64,000 nt of DNA from Rhodocollybia butyracea. Its lineage: Eukaryota > Basidiomycota > Agaricomycetes > Agaricales > Omphalotaceae. The first letter of the stretch is position 1. Every line of letters starts with the position of its first letter. Below, one piece after another: positions 43,931 through 54,512 of the stretch. The notes beneath the pieces were generated by a model, which saw nothing but the letters and a program-made list of their open reading frames with translations, searched no databases and had not been told where the DNA came from. Location: assembly GCA_015501585.1 (NCBI GenBank), contig JADNRY010000023.1:186001-250000 (forward strand), read 5' to 3'. The position numbers and the translations under genes were made by a program.

Positions 43931-45989
43931 ATGGTGTCCGTCACCTCAAAATCCCTTGTTCCTACGACGCAAACAAAGGCAAGGAAAGGGCCAGCGTTTT
44001 GGCTATCGTTTCTTGCGCTTAGTGTCTCGGTTTTTCTCAGCGCACTTGATTTATCCGCTGTTGCTACGGCTCTTCCAACTATTATTGCAGATCTCAAAGG
44101 AGGAGATGATTTTTCGTGGGTTGGTTCGGCCTATGCACTATCCAGTACATCTTTCCTTCCCCTGTCCGGTAGAGCGGCGGACATCTTTGGTCGTAAGCCA
44201 GTCATGCTTTTGTCTGTCCTCCTCTTTGCCACAGGCAGTGCTATCTCAGGCGCAGCCCAGAACATGTCGATGCTGATTGCTGCACGAAGTAAGTTGACTA
44301 TCATTCTTTTGTAGCTAATCACTTATGTCCTAATTGCAATGATAGCCATCCAAGGTGCTGGTGGTGGGGGTATCTTGAGCATGACATCAATCATAACTTC
44401 GGATTTGGTGCCTCTTGCTGAACGTGGGTTGTACCAAGGCATTATTGGGGCAACTTGGGCAGTTGCAGCAGCGATAGGTCCTCCACTTGTGAGTAAATTT
44501 TTGAGCAATTTCTAAAGAGTTCTCCCAAAACCAATTGTTAGGGTGGTGTGATTGCTCAGTCAGATTGGAGATGGCTTTTTTGTTGGTGCTAGATGCTAAT
44601 GCAAGTGGCTGTTGTTCTGATCCCAGTTTTCAGACCTAAATCTCCCTTTGGCTGGAATTTCATTTGGACTAGTTTCCTTCTTTCTCCAAGTGCGCCATCC
44701 TCCTGGGTCATTCCGTGAAAAGATTACACGCATCGATGCACTGTAAGGGTCTCTTTGGCATCTCCATGCTAGGTCTAATGCAGCTTTTTCAGTGGGAACT
44801 TGATCATCATCGGAGGTACTACCTTAGCAGTCATTGGATTAACTTGGGGTGGGATTGCTTTTCCTTGGAACTCTGCACATGTTCTGGCTCCGCTAATTAC
44901 TGGGTTTGTTCTCGTTGGTGCCTTTCTGTTATACGAGTTCACAATTCCTACGGAGCCTACCATTCCTTTTGACATCCTTTCTAACGGAACCAGTCTCAGT
45001 GGCTTTCTGGCAACAACAATCCATGGTGTAGTTAGCATTTCTGTTATTTGTGAGCTTATAGACATGTTCAAGAACGCAAACTTATTGAACCACTGACCTG
45101 CGTTCCTGCAGATTACATTCCAACCTACTTTCAGGCATGTTTCGGTGCTTCACCTGTTCGATCAGGTGTCGATATGTTGGTAAGTTGTTTGCCAAGCATA
45201 TTCTAGCTTCGTTCAGCCCTCGTTTACAGTCTACTTCTCTAATCGTTGCTCCATTTGCGTTGATTGGTGGCATCATCACCCAAGCTCTTAACCGCTACAG
45301 ACCGGCCAATATCAGTGGCTGGGTTCTGTTAATGGTTGGTTTTGGGTTACTCTCTACGCTGACGGCGGACAGCTCACCTGGGAGATGGGTTGGCTATCAA
45401 ATAGTCAATGGGGCAGGATCGGGGCTGATTGTAAGCATAAATTTCCTGTGTGCTTCTCATTTATGAACTAATTGACATGCTAGTTTGCTTGCGCCTTATT
45501 TCCTGTTCTTGCACCGTTGCTAGTGGAACGTAATGCTTCAGCACTTGCTTTCTATGCCTTCTGTCGTGCTTTCTCCCAGGTATGGTCTTCAAGTCCTGAT
45601 GGTGCTCTTGAAGCAATACTTACTGAATCGTCTGCTCACTGCAGACATGGGGAATTACCATCTCAGCGACAATCTTGCAGAATCAGCTGATTAAGAACCT
45701 GCCTAGGAGTTTTTTGTCACAGTTTCCTGCTGGTGCACAGATTGCCTACTCCGCAATACCGCTAATCAAGGATCTTGACGAGCCATTGCGTACCGAAGTG
45801 AGAGTTGCATTCGCAACCAGTATGGCTGTGATATGGAAGACGATGATTGGGATTTCGGGCTTGGGAGTTCTGACATTAGCTTTCCTGAAGGAAGTTCCTA
45901 TGGCGAAACATAAGCATGAAGCATTTGCATTAGTACAGGAAAGTAAAAGCGGTAGTAGCCAGGAGACAGGAATGAGTACAGCAGTGTGA
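43931..45989 (+). CDS. MFS transporter, DHA2-like drug:H+ antiporter family
   Basis: Eight or so exons join from the ATG at 43931. Visible are TM1 with SVFLSALDLSAVATALPTI; the motif-A loop GRAADIFGRKPVML; motif-C region IQGAGGGGILSMTSIITSD; WRWLFYLNLPLAGISFGLV (an intron with donor GTTGGT splits the Tyr codon); GGTTLAVIGLTWGG; IPTYFQACFGASPVRSGVDM; LSTSLIVAPFALIGG; FGLLSTLTADSSPG; WGITISATILQNQ; a long loop near RSFLSQFPAGAQ; and the final TM with MIGISGLGVLTLAFLKEVP. About 14 membrane segments are expected, as in DHA2 pumps. Role: plasma-membrane export of drugs or metabolites; the substrate is unknown. No biosynthetic cluster is visible nearby. Confidence 0.88.
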
Positions 45990-46659
45990 ATACATTGTCT
46001 GTCAATGTTGCGGTTAAAGCTTCAGTATGTAGGATCGAAGCGTTACAAGCATTGGATAAGTGCTTCGGCTTCTGCTTGAGCTCAGAAGTCCCAATGCTCG
46101 CGCCCACGAAAATCTTGGCCTCAAAAATCCTGGCCTCTTGATGAAATATGTTGACACAGTACTTGCGGAATTTACTGAGGCGAAGTTCATTCAAGTTCCT
46201 TTTGCTTATTATTGGCCGTGTGCAGGGGATGAGAGGCATTGGGAATCTGTGACCGGATGATCCACCAGTGGCAATGCTTCTTACTGCCCTCCATAGGTGT
46301 TGACAGTTGTATCAACTTCTTTCGGCGCCTTGATGATGATGACTCTAAGTGAACAGTTCCAGTTTTTCTGCTTGGATATCATGTTGATTTGAGTTTTTGC
46401 AGATTCGGATTGAATAGTTGGAAGCATCGCTTTCAAGGGAGCCCAGTGAGACTTCAGCCAGAACGTTAACTCTACAAGAGCAGCGAGCCACAAAAGACAG
46501 CAGAAATCAAAAGCAGAGGAAATGTGACGAGGATGAGGAAACGGCGGAGGGGGTAATATGTGTATGTATTTCGCAGGTATTCAAAACCTCAATGCCAGTA
46601 GAGACCGGCCAAACTCATGTATCCAAGTCCACTTGGGTGCTTGGTTCCACAGCAGGGTT
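45990..46659. other. Convergent intergenic stretch
   Basis: The gap lies between the ends of the transporter and the kinase-fold gene. Short frames on both strands lack motifs. Confidence 0.4.
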
Positions 46660-47778
46660 TCAATTCAAGGCGACTATAAAAATAAATGTAAGCATTTGAA
46701 CAGCTCGAGAAGAGCAAACACACCTAGAGAACTCCACCTTAAGGTCACTAAATATCTGAGGGGCTTCTTTGCCCGGTCGAGCAACAAATTCTTTCCTATC
46801 TTCCAGACCAAGATCTACCATTTTCTGACACACCCTCTGATAATACCGCGAGAGGAATTCTGCCAACGCAGCATTTTGTCGGTATTGAGCCCGGATACAT
46901 TGCGGGAAAAGGGCAGACATCATCTTGTGAGATGGAAGGTTCTGTGTTCTCGTGAACGAAATCCATCCAACCGAATTTGATCTGTGAAGCGGGTAAACAT
47001 TTGGTATGGTTGAAGAAATCTGTCAGCTCACTAAAGCCACCGAATGATAGGCTTTTCACCTTGCCAAGCATTCGTGCACAAGTCCACCAGTGTTCCTCCT
47101 CGCCATCATCCTGCCAGCAATCATAAAGTCCACCTCGCACTCGTAACAATTATGGGGAGTGAGGTCCTCCAAGTCGATAAGACGAAATTTCTTGTCCTTC
47201 TGCAGTACGTTGCCAGGATGGAAGTAATTGTGCACGAGACCTTGATTATGAATATCTCTAAGGTGATTGAGAAGTACAGCTCTTCATCAAGATTGTCAGT
47301 ATATGTTAACAGAAACGAGACGGCGAGCATACCTTTCCCAAAACTCCAAGTACCGAAACGGCGCAGTTAGCCGGTCTCCAAAGTGCTCAATAAAAAGAAA
47401 ACCCCAAGGTTTCTCGTTTTCTTCAGGTTGTGCCTCCCAATAGCCAAACATACGGGGGATGACTCGGCCCTGTACATTCCTGAGGGGAGCGTAGTTTTCG
47501 GCTTCGCGCTGCATTTGTTCAAGCTCGCCTAGTTTGATGACGACTTCATGAGCTTGTGTTCATCAAGTAGGTAACCTCCGTATAGTTGAATAGTTGCCCT
47601 CGTTAAGAATTTCAGCGAGGATACTTAATCGTGCTAAAATCTGGCTTGGGCTGGCCGTAGTCCACCATCGTGGTAGCGTCCAGAGAGAAAAGTCATATAC
47701 TCCACCGCGTTCGAGTGTCGATTCCATACCTACGGGCTTTAAAGAAGAAATGTCGTAGCTTTCACCACTTTCGTTCAT
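46660..47778 (-). CDS. Kinase-fold protein of fungal APH/protein-kinase-like type, catalytic Asp missing
   Basis: From the ATG at 47778: ESTLERGGVYDFSLWTLP, then VVIKLGELEQMQREAENYAP, RVIPRMFGYWEAQPE, PWGFLFIEHFGDRLT, AVLLNHLRDIHNQGLVHNYF, HPGNVLQKDKKFRLIDLEDL, TPHNCYECEVDFM, LFPQCIRAQYRQNAALAEFL. The layout is that of the many basidiomycete kinase-like proteins: Lys-containing strand, Glu helix, hinge, catalytic loop, D-L-E. In the catalytic loop the pattern H-x-D-(L/F)-x5-N reads H-N-Y-F-x5-N, so the general-base Asp is Tyr. The metal-binding Asp (IDLED) and Asn are kept. The protein is probably inactive as a kinase. Exact 5' and 3' ends are uncertain. Confidence 0.7.
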
Positions 47779-49574
47779 GACGGGCGTACAAAGAGTTGAT
47801 GGTTTGGATTATGGATTGAGGCTCCGGATGGACCGGGATAGAGACCGGATATTTCAAAATGATCGGGAAAAGTGGCAAAGGGAGTTTGATAGAGCTAGAG
47901 TGAGGCGCACATAGTTTTTTTGAGTGACGACGGGAGGTCCATCTTACGATAAACAATATTTTAAAACGTAGACAATTCGGATGACCCGTGAAAAGTACAA
48001 CATGCGTACATAATCAGTGTTAGTGTTACTTGTTCTGCGACAACGATCAAACAACGACCACTACAGTTATTTGACAAAACCCTGTGCAAAGTTGCCCTCA
48101 AGGAGCTCATAAGGATCCGAATATCCTTCCCCACGTACACTGGAACCAGGAGAGCATGTGGGATTGAGGATCGAGGCTACTGATGGACTGGGATAGAGAA
48201 TGGATATTTCACAATGACCAGGCAAGGAATGATAGAGTTCCGAAGGTCGGCGTCGCGGATACTATCGCGCAAAATATTCTTGCAAACCCGACCACGTTCG
48301 CCACGCCGTACTGCAGACCAAAAACTGCCTCGTGACTGGATCCAATCTACCCAAAGCCACTCAAGAGTCAACACGGCCCTCTAGACGATAATAGAACAGT
48401 TGGAGAAACAGGTCTTTAGCTTTAGCTTTAACCCCCGAGCCCCACCATGGCGATATCAACTCGGCTAGCACATCCTTTCCTTCTACCGCCAATTACACAG
48501 TCTCAGTGGGAGAGGATTACCAAGTACCACGCATTTGCGGTGGTAGGGAAGTCTTGGACAAGGGAGTTTCCCAGATTCGGGCGCGACAGGTCATTTAAGC
48601 AGATGCACATTGCTTATCATACAGGCAAATGAAAACATAACCTCAGTCTCCTCAGATGATACCTACGTCGTTTCGGTCTCGTCACCGATGCTATTTTACC
48701 TAACAGGGAAGAAACTGAGTTGACACTCTGCTTGCCAAATAGCCTTTCAAACCAGCAAACCTCTCATCCATTTATCCGTTTTTCCTTCTGTGGATTCGAT
48801 CGGATCTGCTATCTGCGCTGCGTGCTTATTCATGCCATGTTAGCATGACTGAGGTGCCCTGCCAGCTCTCGTCTTGCTTGGTCTTGTGTTACACTCATAG
48901 AGGTTCACATGGACACGCACTCAGATGACGGTCATCTGGTCAACTGAGATATCTGTTGCGTCGTGTGGGTCTTAAGTTGCGATATTCCGAAGAAGTTTGT
49001 TTTCTTCACTTGAAGTCAAATTCATCGCTGACGTGGCAGAACAACACAACCGTGTACAAATAGTCTGCAAATAGTACAACTTTATTTCCTGTTGTATGGG
49101 TCAACGGAGCGAAAAACACTGCGGCTATTCAATTTGACTCGTAAGGCTCGTTGTTTGTCTTAGTGCTTCCTCGGCTGAGCATCATTCTTTTTGGACAGGA
49201 ACCTCTCCTTCTTCCCGAGAGGTTGTATCCTTGTGCTACTATGCTTTTCGGGACGCAAACGCATAGAAATAACAGAGGTGGTTAAACACAGCACGCATCA
49301 TTCCATAATTGCATAACGCCATGCCAAGACCTTGTAGAATTCCGATAGTGTCTCCTCATGGAAATTGTTACTGTGCTCATTCCTAAACAGGATTTGAACG
49401 CTGGGTTAGCAAGCGACGGCCGTGTGAGTTCGTTGCTTCCGCGTGCAGGATATTTCCAGTTTTCATGGCAGAATTTGAACTGTACCTACAATTTGAAGGT
49501 ATAAAAGATGATACCCTCTGTAATTCAGGTTTGGATCCTTTCCCCTTCACTGTGCTCGTCAAACGACTCCCGCA
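47779..49574. other. Gap with a partial upstream duplication and chitinase upstream DNA
   Basis: 47800-47900 and 48155-48250 are related (GGACCGGGATAGAGACCGGATATTTC against GGACTGGGATAGAGAATGGATATTTC, shown here only to note the pair), indicating a local duplication next to the kinase-fold gene. 49000-49574 parallels 39970-40524. No complete gene is supported; 48447-48632 is an isolated 61-codon frame. Confidence 0.45.
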
Positions 49575-52289
49575 ATGGTTTCTATCCTCTGGACTTTGGC
49601 GACTCTCTTGCTCTCTGCTTCGGTTACTTTCGGGGCTTTCAATCCTAACAGCAACACCAACGTTAGTGTATTCAACTTGTTTTTGACGATAGCGTACTAA
49701 CAAACCAATCTTCCAGCTCGTAGCATAGTAATTATCCGTATTCGTTCCCGATCTCAGACCACTCACTACCATTCGCAAAGCTGGGGCCAGAATTCTTTTG
49801 GGGCGGTTAACCCGAATGACCCTGCTGGTTTCCAGACTAATTTAGCCACGTATTGCCAGGTATGTCTTCTGTGCATCACTACGTTTGATTGTATGCACCT
49901 TCTGAATGTCACTTAGCAAAATACCGTGGACGTCTTTCCATTAGCGTTTTTGGATGTGTTCTTCGGCATAGGGGGTTTGCCAGGTAGACAACGTTCCTTC
50001 TATTTGAGTAGATAACCAACGATTGAATTGTTTACTTTTTCCAGAGGTCAACTTCGCGAACGTGAGCTAACCTGCTCTTTGTTTGGATTTTGCCGACTCC
50101 AGTCCAGATTTGCAATGATGTCGATGATGCGGTATTCCCAGGAACTGACCTAGCAAACTGTCAGTTCATGGCCTCAGACATCGAAACGTGTCAAGCGATG
50201 GGCAAGATCGTTACTTTAAGCATGGGTGGGGCAACTGGAGCAGCCACTTTTACCTCGGATGCGCAAGCCGAGCAATTTGCGACTCTCATATGGAATCTTT
50301 TCTTGGGAGGGTCTTCAAGTACGCGTCCCTTCGGTAACGCTGTACGTTCTTCCTTTCAACCTGGGAATGTGAACTTAATCCCGAACCTACATTTCAGGTT
50401 CTAGACGGGTGAGACCAGTCTGACGTGGATGGATTCTTTCATTTACGCGTCCATTTCAGAATTGACTTGGATATTGAGGGTGGTGGGAGCACTGGTCTGG
50501 CAGCATTTGTGACTCAAATCAGAACACTTGCAAAAGGTGCCAGCAAACCGTGAGTAAAGCATGGAGCACAGGAACCATCGCTGACGGTCACAATATACAG
50601 ATACTACATTTCAGCTGCGCCGCAGTGCCCGTGAGCTACTTCTTTGCCTCTATCGACTCCAAACTTACCGACTTGACACCCTAGTTTCCCCGATGCTTGT
50701 GAGAGACTCAGTCCTTATCTATGCTCAGTATCAACTCAAGCACATCCTAGTCATCGGTTCAACTCTCAATGCTGTTGGATTCGATATGGTCTTTGTTCAG
50801 GTGAGCTTGAAGCCTAATTAAAAGGACGTGGCGAGATATCTTACCAAGATCTTATCCAGTTCTATAACAACTTCTGTGGACTTTCAAACTTTGGCGCTGG
50901 TGTAAGTTTTGCTATTCTGATTCAGTCAAAAATTCTATACTTGAACATGTGATCGCACACAGGAATTTGATTTCTCCACTTGGTACGTGCTTTGCTGTCA
51001 GGTCCCAGCCTTTCACTGATACGTGTATAGGGACAACTGGGCAAAAAATACCTCTCCAAATCGCAACGTTAAAGTATTCATCGGTGCTCCCGCTGCGCCT
51101 GCGGCGGCGGGGAGTGGTTACGTTAGCCCAGCGCAGCTTACAACCATTGTCCAGCAGACTAAGGCCTCGTTCTCTTCATTTGGTGGAGTGATGCTCGTAA
51201 GTAATGTTCCGCTTCCAACGGTTTTAAGGCGGCTGATTATGTATAATTGCCTTCTAGTGGATATCAGCCAAGCCGTTGGTACGTACCATGCTTTCGCAAC
51301 CTTCAAGCAAATGTTTTGATCTCGAATATTCTCTATAAAGCCAATAGCCGTTATGACGCATCAGCTAAATCAGCTCTCCTTGGTGGATCAAGTGCCCCCA
51401 CTGCACCAGTCTCTCCGAGTTCGCCGACGTCTCATTCATCAAGTGCTTCGACGCCGACTCATACATCAAGTGTTACCAATGGTAATTGCGCCGGAGCATC
51501 TGCATGGGTTTCGTGAGTAGAAATCATCGAAAACTCTATAATTCCACTCTGACTGGGTAATTCATCAGAAATATAGCGTATGTCGCGGGGTCCTCGGTCA
51601 TATTTAAGTAAGAGCAGTTTGGCAAAACCAGCACAAGGCTTGACCTGATCTTCGTACCCTTTAGTGGTGATCTTTGGATATCCAATCAATGGTCAGACGA
51701 TGGTACGATAGCTCTTTTTAACAATTTTTATGGTCCTAAACATTACATTTTCATCCAGAGACACCGGGAGGTATGTGCTCTGTTACCAGCTCTTAAACCT
51801 ATGCAACGCAACACCCGTCTCAACCTTCTTCCAGGAGCAAACGGAGCATGGGTCAATCAAGGTGCCTGCACCACGCAAGCTACCCTAATCCCCGCTGAAG
51901 GCTTCCCCTCTGCTTCGTCTGTGAGCATTACTGCTCACTCTTCGGCGAGTAGCAACACAGTCGCCACTCCTCATAGCGCCCAGCCATCCGCCAGTGCCAC
52001 TTCTGCTCTCATTGTTCCCGTAACGTCAGCAATTGCTGCGAGCTCCGCTGCATCCAAAGCCTCAGCAATTGCCGCGAGTTCTGCCACGTCAGTTAGATCA
52101 AACCCCACCTTACCCACTTTCCCTGAGGCCACACGGTCCGTATCAGCCTTGGGTTCTGTCACTTCACCTCAATCCTCCAACACTACTACACACACCTCGA
52201 ACAGTACCGACGCTCAGTCATCCTTGAATGCTACCGAGGTTTCAAACTCTACTTCTACTTCTCCCAAGTCGCGTTTCTTCAAATTCTAA
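49575..52289 (+). CDS. GH18 chitinase copy 2 with C-terminal CBM5/12 and Ser/Thr-rich tail
   Basis: The signal peptide [20 protein letters not shown] leads in frame into AFNPNSNTN, then [65 protein letters not shown] (catalytic Glu), [45 protein letters not shown] and [16 protein letters not shown]. After a Ser/Thr/Pro linker lies a CBM5/12 chitin-binding module: [46 protein letters not shown] Ser/Ala/Thr tail ends KSRFFKF. One problem: the exon that should read WDISQAV has lost a G (TGGATATC at about 51259 against TGGGATATC in copy 1), shifting the frame before the CBM. Secreted, acts on chitin; possibly wall remodelling. Confidence 0.8.
51460..51880 (+). other. CBM5/12 chitin-binding module exons
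   Basis: Four small exons encode a complete module with its key aromatics (AW, LW, QW, AW) and Cys pair (NGNC ... GACT). The module is absent from the sister gene at 40.5 kb, where the linker runs directly into the Ser-rich tail. Splice signals are all GT-AG. Confidence 0.8.
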
Positions 52290-53035
52290 GGGTTCGGGTT
52301 AAGTTCAGTCTGGTTTGGGTTTTTTTGGGTGGGGTTTTTCATGATGATTAACGTATTCATGATCGTGATCCAAGATGATCACTTTTTTCCTTTTCCAGTA
52401 CTTCGGGCGGATTGACTTTCATGATGTCCTCAGTGGTACCAGTGGTTACCGATGACTCAGAGAAAGAATGTATATTAGGACCGAATTCAAAACCAATTGT
52501 AGAATAGTTTTTGTAACGAATGATCTTTTTGCTTTTACCTGCGAGGAATGGGGCGTGTACATAAATGGTACAAGTTACTAATGGTGATTACTATAGTTAA
52601 GTATGGTTCATCACTAAGTTTACAAGCAGACGCGTTTTCTCAAACGAGATATATTGTATCAGATTCAGGCGCTTCTTCCAGATACCCCCGGTCGAGTGCT
52701 TGTGTGTATTTGTTATAGGCATGAGACAATTGACGCGTTGCTACCAGAAGAACCAACGCGAAACTGAAGGAAGACTACAGTATATTGCCTGTGGCTGGAT
52801 GGTAAAGTCTTTTAGCAGCTTCTACAGGTCGTCCTTGGGATGAGTAGGTACTTCCCCGACGTGCCGGACTGTCATTTCTTCGAGAGAAGGGAGGGTCTTG
52901 TCATGTAAGATCGAACAAAAAAGTCATGAATCCCCAACTAAAGGAAATAGTTTCACATCACGTTACCAATGATCGATAACCCTGTAACAATAACGATGAA
53001 TAGTATCCATACTTTGCTCGAATCTCTGAAAAAGT
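52290..53035. other. Intergenic stretch
   Basis: This is the 3' flank of the second chitinase gene, AT-rich, with no supported frame. Confidence 0.4.
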
Positions 53036-53422
53036 CTATTCCTGTATGGGCACAAGATATAAGATTCGAGCCTCACGACAAGTTTCAGACAGAATGAGAT
53101 TTTTTCTCTCTGCCGCAGTCATTGGTTGACTATCAACGTACTTCATCGGAATAGCAAACAAAGCTTGAAGTATTGCAGGAGGATAATTTTTTCGAAGAAA
53201 TATCTGGAAGATGACTTCCTCGACCGTGGACACAGCGGTATCATCAGGTTTTCCTTGACTGAGATATATGGTCAATAAATTGTAGACTGGTAATGAATAG
53301 AGCAATGTAAAATCTCGCTGAAATGACTTCGCATCACTTTCTAATCGCACAAGGATAATTGAGTTACTGTCGGTATCGAAATGGGAATGCTCGACAACTT
53401 TATGGGGTAGCCAAAGCGACAA
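53036..53422 (-). CDS. Hypothetical minus-strand frame opposite a plus-strand frame
   Basis: A 128-codon frame reads HFDTDSNSIILVRLESDAK, DFTLLYSLPVYNLLTIYLSQ, TAVSTVEEVIFQIFLRKNYP, AILQALFAIPMKYVDSQP and MTAAERKNLILSETCREARI. It is protein-like but begins only at a TTG, and its 5' part overlaps the open plus-strand frame of the next gene. No family is recognised. It could be the last exon of a minus gene, or chance. Confidence 0.3.
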   Translation of the reverse strand: MSLWLPHKVVEHSHFDTDSNSIILVRLESDAKSFQRDFTLLYSLPVYNLLTIYLSQGKPDDTAVSTVEEVIFQIFLRKNYPPAILQALFAIPMKYVDSQPMTAAERKNLILSETCREARILYLVPIQE

Positions 53423-53559
53423 ATCCCATCATTTTTGCAACCTTTATAACAAACACGACGACAACAATGACGTTGATGGCGCTCGCCAATGCGTTTGTGA
53501 TCATATACTCACACCATATTCTACTTGGGACATAACTTATGACAAAACAGGCGGACAAT

Positions 53560-54221
53560 CCCTCGACCGCCCGAGTCTTCACTGCGTCAACCTCGCAAGG
53601 GAAATACATATTCTCCCCACCACTAGAGAAGATGTTATATCTCTTTACCGAACACATGCTCTTTCCCTTCGCGCATCGGCAAAGGAACGAGCAGCCCAAA
53701 TAGAACAAGCCAGGGCCGACCACTTGGCCATTCACGAAAACGAAAAGGCCCGCTTGCAACGTATCAGTCAAAAATCAGCCGACGCTACTACCCGCAATAA
53801 CGATCGTCTGAAGCGCCTGGCTGTGCTCTACTCAAAAGGCACCACGATTTCCAAGACGGAAATCCTTCAAGCCACAAACCCCGCGCCCTCCGCTCTCGCT
53901 TCCACAAGCGCCTCCGTCACCGCACCCTCCGCTCTTGCTTCCACAAGCACCTCGGAACCTACCCCTGTCTCCGCTGCAACCTCAGACTCCACTTCCTCTG
54001 TCGTGGAAGTCTCAAGCACTTCCAACAAAAAGCACGACACCACTGAAACCATCGATGCTCCTGCCAACAAACGACTGCGCCACGCACCTGCTGCTACACC
54101 AACGAAAGTTGGTGAAATGCAACAAACTAACCGACGTAGTACTAGGGCAAAAACTAGCGTCGACATGAAGGGAAAAGGGAAGGATAAGCAAAAGAACACC
54201 GATAATATGAACGTCGACTGA
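53560..54221 (+). CDS. Coiled-coil and Ser/Thr-rich protein of unknown function, 5' end uncertain
   Basis: The frame is open from a TGA near 53318 to the stop at 54221, but has no ATG before the conserved-looking part. It runs IHILPTTREDVISLYRTHA, LSLRASAKERAAQIEQARAD, HLAIHENEKARLQRISQKSA, NNDRLKRLAVLYSKGTTISK (helical, coiled-coil-like), then a Ser/Thr/Ala/Pro stretch. A Lys/Arg tail follows with ANKRLRHAP, NRRSTRAKTS and KGKGKDKQK, suggesting nuclear targeting. The start given is approximate; a 5' exon joined by an intron is likely. The direct repeat SALASTSxS occurs twice in the linker. Confidence 0.55.
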
Positions 54222-54512
54222 CCGCCTGAATAAATTTCTCTCCTTCACTCACAATACACGTAGATAATCCAGAAAAAATCCTGTACAATAGTCTCTAGCA
54301 TTTGTATTATTACTGTTGAGGCTGAATATTTGAACCTATCCTGGACTGGACGTTGAGCGAAGAAACACACACCGAAATGCGCTGGAGTCGGGGATTGCCG
54401 CGCGCGGCACTAACGATGGACAGTGGACTCAGGAATCGCGTCGTCGCGAAGTACAAAGAAGCACGTGATCCCGCTAGCTTAAGATCCGAACGCTTCAACT
54501 CAATCCACCACT

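Noticed and set aside
44540..44640. Stop codon in the MFS transporter after WRWLF
   Set aside because: Using the donor GTTGGT instead of GTGCTA joins WRWLFYLNLPL in frame.
46796..47149. Apparent frameshift in the kinase-fold gene C-terminus (frame with DDGEEEHWWTC and FGWMDFVHENTE)
   Set aside because: Splicing the GT-AG intron after ECLAR restores one continuous frame to QIFSDLKVEF, so no frameshift is needed.
53867..54199. Minus-strand Ser/Val/Leu-rich frame of 110 codons
   Set aside because: It is the shadow of the Ser/Thr/Ala-rich plus-strand coding region.
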